A model generated the notes under the pieces. The model was not told the DNA's origin and did not search any database. It saw only the letters and a program-made list of their open reading frames with translations. Below are positions 46,876 through 55,170 of a DNA stretch of 64,000 bases, piece by piece (the first letter of the stretch is position 1; each line of letters opens with the position of its first letter). Source of the DNA: Xanthobacter aminoxidans (GTDB lineage: Bacteria; Pseudomonadota; Alphaproteobacteria; Rhizobiales; Xanthobacteraceae); assembly GCF_023571765.1 (NCBI RefSeq), contig NZ_JAMJXC010000016.1, positions 1-64,000 of the forward strand. Reading direction: 5' to 3'. Position numbers and translations under genes: made by a program.

Positions 46876-47541
46876 GTGCGCATTCTGCTGGTGGAAGACA
46901 CGCCGGAGATCGGCCTCGCGGTGCAGAAGCGCTTCGAGCGCATCGGCTATGCCGTGGACTGGGAGACCGACGGGCGCACCGCGAGCGAGCTGATCGAGGT
47001 GCAGCCCTACGACCTCGTGGTGCTCGACGTGATGCTGCCCAACATGGACGGCTTCACCGTGCTGAAGCACCTGCGCCGGCGCGGCCTGCGCACGCCCGTA
47101 TTGGTGCTCACCGCGCGCTCGGCGGTTGACGACCGGATCAGCGCCCTCGACCTCGGCGCCGACGACTATCTGGTGAAGCCGTTCGACTATCGCGAGCTGG
47201 AGGCGCGGGCGCGGGCCCTGCTGCGCCGGGCGGCGGGCATGGCGGACAACACCATCAAGGCCGGCCCGCTGGTGATCGACCGGGCGGGACGCACGGCGAT
47301 GATCGCGGGCGCACCGCTCGATCTCACCCGGCGCGAGCTGACCGTGCTGGAAATCCTCGCCTCGCGCCCCGGCGCCTTCGTCGGCAAGGAGGAATTGCTG
47401 GAGCAATTGTTCGGCTTCGACCGCGATCCCAGCACCAATGCGGTGGAGCAATTCATCACCCGGCTGCGCCGCAAGCTCGCCGCCACCTCCGTCGAAATCC
47501 GCACCGAGCGCGGCCTGGGCTACCAGCTTGTCGCTTCGTGA
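46876..47541 (+). CDS. OmpR-family response regulator, TctD-like
   Basis: 221 residues. The receiver has LVEDTPEIGLAVQKRFERIG and phospho-acceptor DLVVLDVMLPNMDGF, with LVLTARSAVDDRISALDLGA and Lys in DYLVKPFDYRELEAR. The winged-helix domain ends TNAVEQFITRLRRKLAATS, ERGLGYQL. TctD/QseB-type regulators often govern the transporter they diverge from, here the NitT/TauT-type ABC system. Its end overlaps the start of the kinase gene. Confidence 0.93.
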   Translation: MRILLVEDTPEIGLAVQKRFERIGYAVDWETDGRTASELIEVQPYDLVVLDVMLPNMDGFTVLKHLRRRGLRTPVLVLTARSAVDDRISALDLGADDYLVKPFDYRELEARARALLRRAAGMADNTIKAGPLVIDRAGRTAMIAGAPLDLTRRELTVLEILASRPGAFVGKEELLEQLFGFDRDPSTNAVEQFITRLRRKLAATSVEIRTERGLGYQLVAS

Positions 47542-48883
47542 CCTTCGGGCCTCCCTCCGCGCCCGCATGCTCACCGCGCTGGCGGCGATCCTTTTGCTGG
47601 GCGCCGCGGTCCTGAGCCTCGCCGCATGGCAATATGCGGCGCTGGCCGCCCGCGATGCCTACGACAAGCTGCTGGTGGGCGGGGCGGTGCAGATCGCGGA
47701 GAACATCTATCTGCAAGGGGGCGTCGTCACCCTCGATCCGCCGGTCGCCGCCATCGCCACGCTCTCCGCCTACGACCTCGTATTCTACAGCGTCACCGAT
47801 CCGCGCGGCATCGTGGTGGCGGGCTATGGCGACCTCACGCTCGCGGCCTCGCCGGAACGCCTGCGCAAGGGCGTCGTGCTGGAGGACGGCCAGTATCAGG
47901 GGCAGCCGGTGCGCGTCGCCGGCCTCGTGCGCAAGGTGGAGGGCGCGCCGGGGGATGGCTGGACCCGCATCATTGTCGCGCAGACGCTCTCGGCGCGGGC
48001 CGCGCTCACCTCCGACCTCGCCTTCAAGGCCCTCGCCATGATCGCGGCCATGAGCCTTCTCGCCCTCGCCACGGCGGCGCTCAGCCTGCGCCTCGTCTTC
48101 TCCCCGCTGACCCGCATCGAGCGGGAGATCGCCGGCCGCCAGCCCGACGATCTGAGCCCCATCGCACTCACACCGCCGCCCGAGGCGCGGGCGCTGGTGG
48201 AGGCCATCGACGGCTTCATGCTGCGCCTCAGAGAGCGCATCGCGCTCATGCAGCGCTTCATCGCCGATGCCGCCCATCAGATCCGCACGCCGCTCGCCGC
48301 CATCGATGCGCAGGTGGAACTGCTGGAGACGGAAGATCCCGCGCACACCGCGCAACTGGAGGGGCTGAGGTCGCGCATCGCCGAGTTGGGCCGGCTCACC
48401 AGCCAGTTGCTCGACCACGCCATGGTGCTCCACCGCGCCCGCGCGCAGAGCCTTGCGCCCACCGACCTCAACGCGTTGGCGAAGGCCGTGCTCTCCCGCG
48501 CCGTGCCTCTCACCCTCGATCGGGAAATCTCCATCAGCTTCGTGCCGCTGGAGGGCGCGCCGCTGCTCGATGTGGACGCCATCAGCGTTGGCGAGGCGCT
48601 GGCCAACCTGATCCACAACGGCCTGATGCACGGCGCCCGCAAGCGGCTGTCGGTATCTGTGGAGCGCACGCCGGACGGCGTCGCGCTGCGGGTGTGGGAC
48701 GACGGCCCCGGCATTCCCGCGTCCGATCAGGCGCGCATCGCCATGCCGTTCCAGAAGGGCGCCGCCTCGTCCGGCTCGGGCCTCGGCCTGGCCATCGCCG
48801 GAGAAGTCGCCCGCGCCCACGGCGGCACGCTGCGCTTCGAAGGGGGCGACGGCGATTTCAGCGTGGTCCTCGAATTGCGCTGA
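47528..48883 (+). CDS. Sensor histidine kinase, TctE-like
   Basis: About 451 residues if it begins at TTG 47528 (overlapping the regulator gene by 14 bases); ATG 47567 is the alternative and would shorten the cytoplasmic head. Two membrane helices frame a periplasmic 2CSK_N-type domain (YDLVFYSVTDPRGIVVAGYG). The H-box is FIADAAHQIRTPLAAIDAQV, with the N-box NLIHNGLMHGA and the G-box VWDDGPGIP and GSGLGLAIAGEV. It should phosphorylate the upstream OmpR-type regulator. 2CSK_N domains typically sense carboxylates. Confidence 0.9.
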   Translation: MSLRDLRASLRARMLTALAAILLLGAAVLSLAAWQYAALAARDAYDKLLVGGAVQIAENIYLQGGVVTLDPPVAAIATLSAYDLVFYSVTDPRGIVVAGYGDLTLAASPERLRKGVVLEDGQYQGQPVRVAGLVRKVEGAPGDGWTRIIVAQTLSARAALTSDLAFKALAMIAAMSLLALATAALSLRLVFSPLTRIEREIAGRQPDDLSPIALTPPPEARALVEAIDGFMLRLRERIALMQRFIADAAHQIRTPLAAIDAQVELLETEDPAHTAQLEGLRSRIAELGRLTSQLLDHAMVLHRARAQSLAPTDLNALAKAVLSRAVPLTLDREISISFVPLEGAPLLDVDAISVGEALANLIHNGLMHGARKRLSVSVERTPDGVALRVWDDGPGIPASDQARIAMPFQKGAASSGSGLGLAIAGEVARAHGGTLRFEGGDGDFSVVLELR

Positions 48884-48952
48884 ACCGGGCGCACTCGGAG
48901 CCGGAGCGGCAGCTCGATCCCGTCGATCATGGGGCGGGCGCGAAGAACGATC

Positions 48953-48980
48953 GGGCCGGCGGCGTTAAGACAGCCGGCCC
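48953..48980. terminator. Hairpin between convergent kinase genes
   Basis: GGGCCGGC, 12 bases, GCCGGCCC: an 8-bp perfect stem between the stop of the sensor kinase and the stop of the DUF1537 kinase. There is no T-run. Confidence 0.4.
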
Positions 48981-49010
48981 TGAGAGTGCGCGACAGGAAT
49001 GCGGAGCGCC

Positions 49011-50384
49011 TCAGCCCCTCACCTGAGGGAAGAAATCGGTCGGCCCCATCTGGCCGCCCTTCAGCACCAGTTCCAGCCCGTCATAGAGCGGGTCGTCGGA
49101 CCATGCGCGGCACAGGGGGGCGCCGGGGGCGAGGCCGGCGACGATGTCGAGGGCGAAGATGTTGAGCGCCTCCATCACCTCGCCCGAACTGTCGCCGCCC
49201 GCCACCATCACCCGCCGCACCGCGCCGCTCTCCACGATGCGGCGCATGATCTCCGCCAGCACCGTGCCCACCCGCCGTGCCGCATCGGCACGGGAAAGGC
49301 CGGCCGCAGCGGCGGTCGCGTCGAAGCCGGCGACGGCCGCATCGTCCGGCCCCTCGGCGCTGTAGACGACCGGGCTCAGGCCACGCGAAAGCGCATCCAT
49401 GGCGGTGGCGACGGCGCGGGCGACTTCCGCCTCCCGATGGACGTCGGAGAGCGCGTGGGAAAGGTCCAGCCGCTCCGTGTGGAAGCCGGCGGTCCGCGCG
49501 TGAGCGAGCTGCGCCGCCGTCACCGGCGAGCAGCTGCCCGAGACGACGGCGATCTTCTCCACGGCCGCGGCCTTGGGCAGACCGGGTGTTTCCGGCAGCA
49601 GACCGAGGCTGCGCCAATAGGCGGCGAGCGCATATTGCAGGCCGGAGGAGGAGGCGGAGAACAGGCCGTCGCCCCTGTTTTCCCAGATGAGCCGTCCGGC
49701 CTCCACCAGGGTCGCCTCATCCATCACGTCGATGAGCACCACGGGTGTGTCATCGCCCCGGAGCGCGTCGCAGCGCGCCTGCGCCTTGCCGGCGCGGATC
49801 TCGGCGAGATCGATGAGGGCCATGCGCCGGTCCGTCTGGCGCGCGAGATGGCGGCCGAGGTCCGCCTCGTCCATGGGCGTCACCGGATGGCGCGACATGG
49901 TGGGGTGGCGGTCCAGCCGGTAGGTGGTGCCGTTCCAGGTGACGAACAAATTGCCGAACATCTGGTAGCGGCCGAGGCGCGGCACGCCCACCACCATGGG
50001 CGACCAGCCACCGCCCATCTGCCGCACCCCGAGATCGATGGCGCGGCCGATGGAGCCCACATGGGGGGCGGAATCGAAGGTGGAGCAGACCTTGTAGTGC
50101 AGCACCGGCGCGCCCAGCGCCGCGAGGCGGGCGAACAGGGGCGGCAGCTCCTTGTCCATCCACTCCGGCGATCGCCCGCGCGAGGAGCCGGCAAGGCCGA
50201 TGGCGCGGGCATGGGGAAAGCGCGCGCGCATCTCCTCGGTGGGCGGGCGCAGAAACAGCACCGAGGGCACGCCGGCCGCGGTGATCGCCTCCAGCGCATC
50301 GGTGGAGCCGGTGAAGTCGTCGCCGTAATAGGCGAGGAGCAGGCCCTCCGGCAGCGCCGCCCCGGTCTTGGTCCCCGAGGTCAT
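49011..50384 (-). CDS. DUF1537 four-carbon-acid-type sugar kinase (probable 3-oxo-isoapionate kinase)
   Basis: 457 residues, two-domain DUF1537 fold. The N-terminal substrate domain has YYGDDFTGSTDALEAITAAG; the C-terminal nucleotide domain has VMVAGGDSSGEVMEALNI and LVLKGGQMGPTDFF. The family phosphorylates small sugar acids (erythronate, threonate) or, in D-apionate catabolism, 3-oxo-isoapionate (OiaK). It overlaps the RuBisCO-like gene by four bases (ATGA), and an ApnO-like gene lies upstream, so the OiaK reading is favoured over threonate kinase. OtnK-like function remains possible. Confidence 0.82.
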   Translation of the reverse strand: MTSGTKTGAALPEGLLLAYYGDDFTGSTDALEAITAAGVPSVLFLRPPTEEMRARFPHARAIGLAGSSRGRSPEWMDKELPPLFARLAALGAPVLHYKVCSTFDSAPHVGSIGRAIDLGVRQMGGGWSPMVVGVPRLGRYQMFGNLFVTWNGTTYRLDRHPTMSRHPVTPMDEADLGRHLARQTDRRMALIDLAEIRAGKAQARCDALRGDDTPVVLIDVMDEATLVEAGRLIWENRGDGLFSASSSGLQYALAAYWRSLGLLPETPGLPKAAAVEKIAVVSGSCSPVTAAQLAHARTAGFHTERLDLSHALSDVHREAEVARAVATAMDALSRGLSPVVYSAEGPDDAAVAGFDATAAAAGLSRADAARRVGTVLAEIMRRIVESGAVRRVMVAGGDSSGEVMEALNIFALDIVAGLAPGAPLCRAWSDDPLYDGLELVLKGGQMGPTDFFPQVRG

Positions 50385-51625
50385 CGCCAGAAGCCGAGCG
50401 CGGTCTTCAGCGCGGTGCTGCGGGTCGCCTCGTCCTCAAGGCTCGCCCCCGCCATGGCCGCCCGCCACGCCGCCCTGAGCGCCTCGACGCCAGCCGGCAC
50501 CCCGGCGGGATGGCCGAAGATGCCCCCGCCCGCCGTGTGGATGAGATCGGCGCAGCCGATGGCGGCATAGGTCTGTGCCGCCTGCCGTCCGGTCTGGCCG
50601 GAGGAGAAGACCGGCATGGCCTCCATGGGGGCCGTGTCATTGATGGGCGCCAGCACCGCGCGGGCGGCGGCGATGACGCTCTCATTGCTCTCGGAGAACT
50701 TGTTGTAGAGCCCGTTCACATGCAGGTGGTCCACCCCCGCCAGCCGCCAGAGCTGCTGCCAGGGGGCATAGTCCCACCCCAGCGCCGGGGCGCGGTAGAG
50801 CGTGCCCCAGCCGGCGCGGTGGCCGTGCAAGGGCAGCTGGGCGTGGCGGGCGATCTCCCGCACCCCCACGAGGCCGATGGAATTCAGGCACACCATCACG
50901 CAGGTGCCCCCCAGCTCCAGCACCAGGTCATGCCGGCGGCGCATCTCGTCCAGGTCGCCGGTGATGTTGAAGGCCACCATCACCTTGCGGCCCCGCCGGT
51001 CGGCGGCATCGTTCACCACCCGCATCACCGCCCGCGCCCGCTCCTCGAAGGGGCAGCGGCCGCCGTCGGCCTGCAATTCGTCGTCCTTGATGAAGTCGAT
51101 GTCGCCGGCGATCAGCTCACGCACCTGCTGCGCGGTCTCCTCCGCCGTGAGGCCGATGGAGGGCTTGATGATGGTGCCGATGATGGGCCCTTCCGCCACT
51201 CCGGCGAGGCGGCGGGTGCCGGAAATGCCGAAGGCCGGACCCTTGAAAGCTGACGTGAAACCGAATGGCAGCTGAAGGCCGGTGATACGCAGACCGGAAA
51301 CCTGGTGTAACTCGAACAGATTGCCGGCGACGGTGGACATCAGGTTCGGCAGGGACGGGCCGAAATTCTCCACCGGCCAGGACAGTTCGAGCGTCGCCCT
51401 CGTGTAGCGATCGGACGCCATGGCGCCCGGCAGGCTGGGCCGGTCCACCACGTCAAGTATCTCGAGACGCTCGACTTTTGCACCCGAACGCTGCTTCAGC
51501 TCCGCCGTCTCGGTGGCCAGCGCCACGAAGGTGCCGCTCGACTGCTCCCCGGCGATGACCTCCGCCGTCCGCGCCGGGTCGCCCCCGGTCTCCATCCAGT
51601 AGGTGGCATGGACACGATCGCTCAT
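50381..51625 (-). CDS. RuBisCO-like protein (probable OiaX/OiaT of D-apionate catabolism)
   Basis: 414 residues from ATG 51625; a TTG 15 bases earlier is in frame. The large-subunit fold signature is retained: GTIIKPSIGLTAEETAQQVR, and the metal-binding strand FIKDDELQ with Lys180 (the carbamylated position), Asp182 and Glu183. True RuBisCO loop-6 and phosphate-site sequences are not seen and no small subunit is present, so carbon fixation is excluded. In D-apionate pathways two RuBisCO-like subgroups act on 3-oxo-isoapionate 4-phosphate (OiaX, decarboxylase; OiaT, transcarboxylase/hydrolase). Which one this is cannot be told by eye. Upstream lies a 14-bp hairpin. Confidence 0.85.
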   Translation of the reverse strand: MSDRVHATYWMETGGDPARTAEVIAGEQSSGTFVALATETAELKQRSGAKVERLEILDVVDRPSLPGAMASDRYTRATLELSWPVENFGPSLPNLMSTVAGNLFELHQVSGLRITGLQLPFGFTSAFKGPAFGISGTRRLAGVAEGPIIGTIIKPSIGLTAEETAQQVRELIAGDIDFIKDDELQADGGRCPFEERARAVMRVVNDAADRRGRKVMVAFNITGDLDEMRRRHDLVLELGGTCVMVCLNSIGLVGVREIARHAQLPLHGHRAGWGTLYRAPALGWDYAPWQQLWRLAGVDHLHVNGLYNKFSESNESVIAAARAVLAPINDTAPMEAMPVFSSGQTGRQAAQTYAAIGCADLIHTAGGGIFGHPAGVPAGVEALRAAWRAAMAGASLEDEATRSTALKTALGFWR

Positions 51626-51659
51626 CACAGGGGTTCCCAAGGTCGTCTGTCAGGTGAGT

Positions 51660-51692
51660 CCAACCAATTGCCTTTGTTAAGGAATTGGTTGG
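51660..51692. promoter_or_regulatory. 14-bp inverted repeat between the oxidoisomerase and RuBisCO-like genes
   Basis: CCAACCAATT-g-CCTT, loop TGTT, AAGG-AATTGGTTGG: 14 paired bases with one bulge, in a 90-base gap inside an otherwise tight operon. No T-run follows in the direction of transcription, so an operator, internal promoter site or mRNA-processing hairpin is more likely than a terminator. Confidence 0.55.
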
Positions 51693-51715
51693 GCTCTCGG
51701 GGGAGCTGGTACCGC

Positions 51716-52546
51716 TCAGGTGATGCGGCGGATGCTCTCGGCGATCTCGTCATTGTCCAGGCACTTGAGCCAGTCGTCCCGCATCAGCCGCGGCTTGCCG
51801 AACTGGATGGCCTTGTTGCAAGCATCTGAGAACATGCCCGGAATCTCCTTGAACGTCACCGCCGCAAGGATGTTCATGTGGCCCAGCAGGAAGTCCCGCG
51901 CGCACTCCGCCGGCACCCCCCGCCGCACCGTCTCGTCCATGGCTTCCCGCATCACATCGAGCAAGGTGGCGCAGATGGTCTCGGACAGGCCCGGCTCCAG
52001 GATCGCCATCTGCTTAACGGTCAGGCGATAGGAGCGCAGGATGGGGGCGTAGATGGCCTTCGCCACCGCCTCGCCCAGGGCGAACGCCTCGTCCGGCCCC
52101 TGCATCAGCGCGGAGGTGATGGACTGCTTCGCGGCCACGCCGCCGAAATAGTCGCGCCGGCCTTCCTCGGTGGTCTCATCGTTGAAAATCAACGGGTGGC
52201 AGGGGTGCGAGACGAAATAGATGAGGTCGGGCCGCTCCGGCAGATGCCCAGCGAAGGGTGCTGCGGCGTCCAGCAGCATCACCATGGTGCCCGCCTTCAG
52301 CTTGGGCGAGATGGCGTGCGAGACCTTGCCGATGAGCGTATCCGGCACGGCGAGGATGACCACGTCGGCGCCGTCGAGGGCGGCATCCACCTCGGTGCAG
52401 TCGACGCCCACCTCGTCCTTGAGCCGCCTGCGGCCGACCTCGCTGACCTCCACATGGGCCACGCGGAAGTCCGTCTTGGCGAGGTTCTTGGACAGGCGCA
52501 CGCCCATCTTTCCGCCGGCGCCGAACAGCGCGATCTTCGCATCCAT
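51716..52546 (-). CDS. NAD-binding oxidoisomerase, ApnO-like
   Basis: 276 residues. A Rossmann motif KIALFGAGGKMGVRLSKNLA opens the chain, followed by DVVILAVPDTLIGKVSHAIS and the FVSHPCHPLIFNDETTEEGR segment. The C-terminal helical part belongs to the phosphogluconate-dehydrogenase C-terminal type. Proteins of this build next to DUF1537 kinases and RuBisCO-like proteins are D-apionate oxidoisomerases (ApnO), which oxidise D-apionate and shift its carbon skeleton to 3-oxo-isoapionate. That naming rests on genomic context plus remembered family architecture; a plain beta-hydroxyacid dehydrogenase is the alternative. Confidence 0.68.
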   Translation of the reverse strand: MDAKIALFGAGGKMGVRLSKNLAKTDFRVAHVEVSEVGRRRLKDEVGVDCTEVDAALDGADVVILAVPDTLIGKVSHAISPKLKAGTMVMLLDAAAPFAGHLPERPDLIYFVSHPCHPLIFNDETTEEGRRDYFGGVAAKQSITSALMQGPDEAFALGEAVAKAIYAPILRSYRLTVKQMAILEPGLSETICATLLDVMREAMDETVRRGVPAECARDFLLGHMNILAAVTFKEIPGMFSDACNKAIQFGKPRLMRDDWLKCLDNDEIAESIRRIT

Positions 52547-52613
52547 CTTGTTTCTCCCGTCGTCTTCATCGGGGCCGGCAGGGCCGGCCCCTCGTGTTTG
52601 TTCAGTTGCGCCG

Positions 52614-53954
52614 TCAGGCCGAGCGCGCCGGAGCCGCGGCCCTGTCGGCGAGGCTCTCGCCCTGCCGCGCCACCACCAGGGTCAGCACCGCGGACAGGAG
52701 CATGAAGCCGCCCACCAGCAACATCGCCGCCTGGAAGGAGCCAGTGGCATCCTTCACCCACCCGGTGATGAAGGGTGCCGCAAAGCCGGCCACATTGCCT
52801 ACCGTGTTGATGAGGGCGATGCCCGCCGCCGCACCGGCGCCCGACAGGAACCGGGCGGGGATGGCCCAGAAGTTGGGCAGTGCCGAGAAGATGGCGCAGG
52901 CCGTGACCGTGATGACCGCCACCGTGGCCGCAGGCGAGTTCACGTAGAGCGCCACCGGGATGGAAACGGCGCCGATGAGGGCGGGCAGGCCCACGTGCCA
53001 GGGCTTCACGCCGGTCTTCGCCGCCTGCCGGCTCCACAGCACCAGGGCGAATGCCGCGGGCAGATAGGGGATGGCGGTGATGAAGCCCTTCTGCATCACG
53101 CTGAACTTGGAGCCGAACTGGGCCTCGAAGCCGGAGATGATGGTGGGCAGGAAGAAGGCCAATGCATAGAGGCCGTAGATGAGGCCGAAATAGACGAAGG
53201 AGAGCAGCCACACCCGTCCGTTCAGCAGCGCGCCGGTGGCGAGGATGTTGTGCGAGCCGCCCTTCGCCTTCTCTTCCTTGGCGAGCTCGGACGTGAGCCA
53301 GGAGCGCTCCGCGGCGGTCAGCCATTTCGCGTCGGCCGGCTTGTCCACGAGGTAGAACCAGGCGATCACACCCACCACGATGGCCGGCACCGCGACGCCG
53401 AAGAACATGACACGCCAGCCGGCAAGGCCCATCAGCCCGTCAGCACCGATCAGCGCCGACGCGAAGGGCGCACCGATGACGATGGTGAGCGGTTGCGCCA
53501 CATAGAACAGCGCCAGCACCTTGTTGCGGTGACGCGCCGGTACCCACAGGCTGAGATAGAGGATCGCGCCGGGGAAGAAGCCGGCTTCGGCAACGCCCAG
53601 CAGGAAGCGCAGGAAATAGAGGCCTTCCACGCTGCTCACCCAGGTGAACAGCAGGGCGACGATGCCCCAGGTGACCATGATGCGGGCCAGCCAGCGGCGG
53701 GCGCCGAACTTGTGGAGCGCAAGGTTGCTCGGCACTTCCAGGAGGATGTAGCCGAGGAAGAAGATGCCCGCGGCGAACCCGAACTGTGCGGCGTTCAGGC
53801 CGAGGTCCTTGGTCATGCCGTTGGGTCCGGCGAAGGACACGGCGGTACGGTCGAGGAAGTTGATGAAGAACATCAGGCCGATGAACGGCGTCAGCCGCCA
53901 GCAGACCTTGCTGATGGCCGACCGCTCGACGGCCGACACCTCGGGCTCAGGCAT
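52614..53954 (-). CDS. MFS transporter, anion:cation symporter (ACS) type
   Basis: 446 residues, twelve helices. Family marks: INFLDRTAVSFAGPNGMTKD in helix 1 and loop 1, then GYILLEVPSNLALHKFGARR, then GVAEAGFFPGAILYLSLWVP in helices 4-5. ACS-type members import sugar acids such as galactonate, tartrate or phthalate. As first gene of the cluster it is the likely importer of D-apionate or a related acid. Its start lies 210 bases from the divergent LysR gene; the palindrome between them is the probable operator. Confidence 0.88.
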   Translation of the reverse strand: MPEPEVSAVERSAISKVCWRLTPFIGLMFFINFLDRTAVSFAGPNGMTKDLGLNAAQFGFAAGIFFLGYILLEVPSNLALHKFGARRWLARIMVTWGIVALLFTWVSSVEGLYFLRFLLGVAEAGFFPGAILYLSLWVPARHRNKVLALFYVAQPLTIVIGAPFASALIGADGLMGLAGWRVMFFGVAVPAIVVGVIAWFYLVDKPADAKWLTAAERSWLTSELAKEEKAKGGSHNILATGALLNGRVWLLSFVYFGLIYGLYALAFFLPTIISGFEAQFGSKFSVMQKGFITAIPYLPAAFALVLWSRQAAKTGVKPWHVGLPALIGAVSIPVALYVNSPAATVAVITVTACAIFSALPNFWAIPARFLSGAGAAAGIALINTVGNVAGFAAPFITGWVKDATGSFQAAMLLVGGFMLLSAVLTLVVARQGESLADRAAAPARSA

Positions 53955-54106
53955 GGTTATCCTCCCAGATAAGGCAGATGGGTTGCCGTCTGCGCATTCT
54001 TGTTTTTGGGCTCGGGACGCCGCGCAGGTGGCTGCCCGGGCTTAGAGCTGACGTGCGCCATTAGGCGCTGGGAGGCGGCAGGAACAATCGATTTGTTGTC
54101 CGCCGG

Positions 54107-54125
54107 ATGTGAGTTAAACTCACAT
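54107..54125. promoter_or_regulatory. Perfect 19-bp palindrome, probable LysR operator
   Basis: ATGTGAGTT-A-AACTCACAT is an exact dyad with a single central base, 40 bases upstream of the lysR ATG and about 150 upstream of the MFS start. Position and symmetry are those of a LysR-type recognition/autoregulation site controlling both divergent genes. A weaker dyad, AACAA-N5-TTGTT, lies at 54083-54097. Confidence 0.75.
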
Positions 54126-54164
54126 TTAGGATGCTGCATTGCAGCGAAACTGAGCCTTCAGCCG

Positions 54165-55085
54165 ATGTCTCAACAGCCGAGCCACCCCTTGCCATCATTG
54201 GTGGCGCTGCGCGCGTTCGAGGCCACGGCGCGGCACCGGAGCATGAGCCGGGCCGCGGAGGAATTGTGCGTCACGCACGGGGCCGTCAGCCGCCATGTGA
54301 AGGCGCTGGAAGCGACGCTCGGCGTGCAGTTGCTGGCCCGCCGGGGTACCGCCACCGATCCGACGCCCGAAGGCCAGCGCCTCGCCGAGGGGCTGACGAC
54401 CGCGTTCGGGGTGATCCATGCCACGCTTGAGCGGGTGCGGCCGGGACCGCTGACCCTCTCCTGCTCGGCCTCCATCATGCTGTGCTGGCTCATCCCGCGC
54501 ATGGCCGGGTTTCACCGTCGGAATCCGGACGTGCAGGTGGAGCTGAACATGAATTACGACAAGGTGGATTTCAGCCGCGACAACATCTCGCTGGCGATCC
54601 GCTCCTCCACCATCCCGCCGCCACGCGATGCCATCATCCGCGAACTGGGGGCAGAGTGGATCGGGCCGGTCTGCGCCCCCGACTATCTTGCCGCCATGCC
54701 GCTGGCGACGCCGGATGATCTGGCGCGCGCGCACCTTCTGGCCACCAACACCCGGCCGGAGGCGTGGCGGGACTGGGCCGAGGCGACCGGCAACGGCGAC
54801 CTCACCCTCAAGGCGCAGCGCAGCTTCGATCATTTCTATCTGCTCATCCAGGCGGCGGCCTGCGGCCTCGGCGTTGCGGTGGTGCCGCACATGCTGGCGC
54901 TGAGCGAACTGCAATCCGGCCGGCTGGTGGCGCCGTTCGGCTTCACGCCCGGCGCGCGGCACCTGAGGCTGTGGATCTCGCCGCAGGCCGCCATCCGCGC
55001 CGAACTGAGGGCACTCGAAGCGTGGCTCGTAGGCGAGATGGCGACATTCGGCGCGGCGCCCCGGCCGGCGCGTGGCGGAGCCTGA
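54165..55085 (+). CDS. LysR-family transcriptional regulator, GcvA-like
   Basis: 306 residues from ATG 54165. The winged helix-turn-helix is LVALRAFEATARHRSMSRAA, EELCVTHGAVSRHVKALEAT, then LGVQLLARRGTATDPTPEGQ. The effector domain has LSCSASIMLCWLIPRMAGFH and the GcvA-type IQAAACGLGVAVVPHML near the end. It diverges from the probable D-apionate genes, and the palindrome 40 bases upstream is a fitting target. It is convergent with acoR. Confidence 0.92.
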   Translation: MSQQPSHPLPSLVALRAFEATARHRSMSRAAEELCVTHGAVSRHVKALEATLGVQLLARRGTATDPTPEGQRLAEGLTTAFGVIHATLERVRPGPLTLSCSASIMLCWLIPRMAGFHRRNPDVQVELNMNYDKVDFSRDNISLAIRSSTIPPPRDAIIRELGAEWIGPVCAPDYLAAMPLATPDDLARAHLLATNTRPEAWRDWAEATGNGDLTLKAQRSFDHFYLLIQAAACGLGVAVVPHMLALSELQSGRLVAPFGFTPGARHLRLWISPQAAIRAELRALEAWLVGEMATFGAAPRPARGGA

Positions 55086-55170
55086 CCTCAGGTCGGCTTG
55101 GAGATGAGATCCATTCAGAGACTGCCGAAGCGGGCCATCGCGCATCCCCCCTTTTTGCGCATGGTTGGCC

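Noticed and set aside
50381-51625. A carbon-fixing RuBisCO
   Set aside because: No small subunit, Calvin-cycle gene or CbbR-controlled operon nearby, and the loop-6/phosphate-site pattern of true large subunits is not seen. It belongs with the sugar-acid genes.
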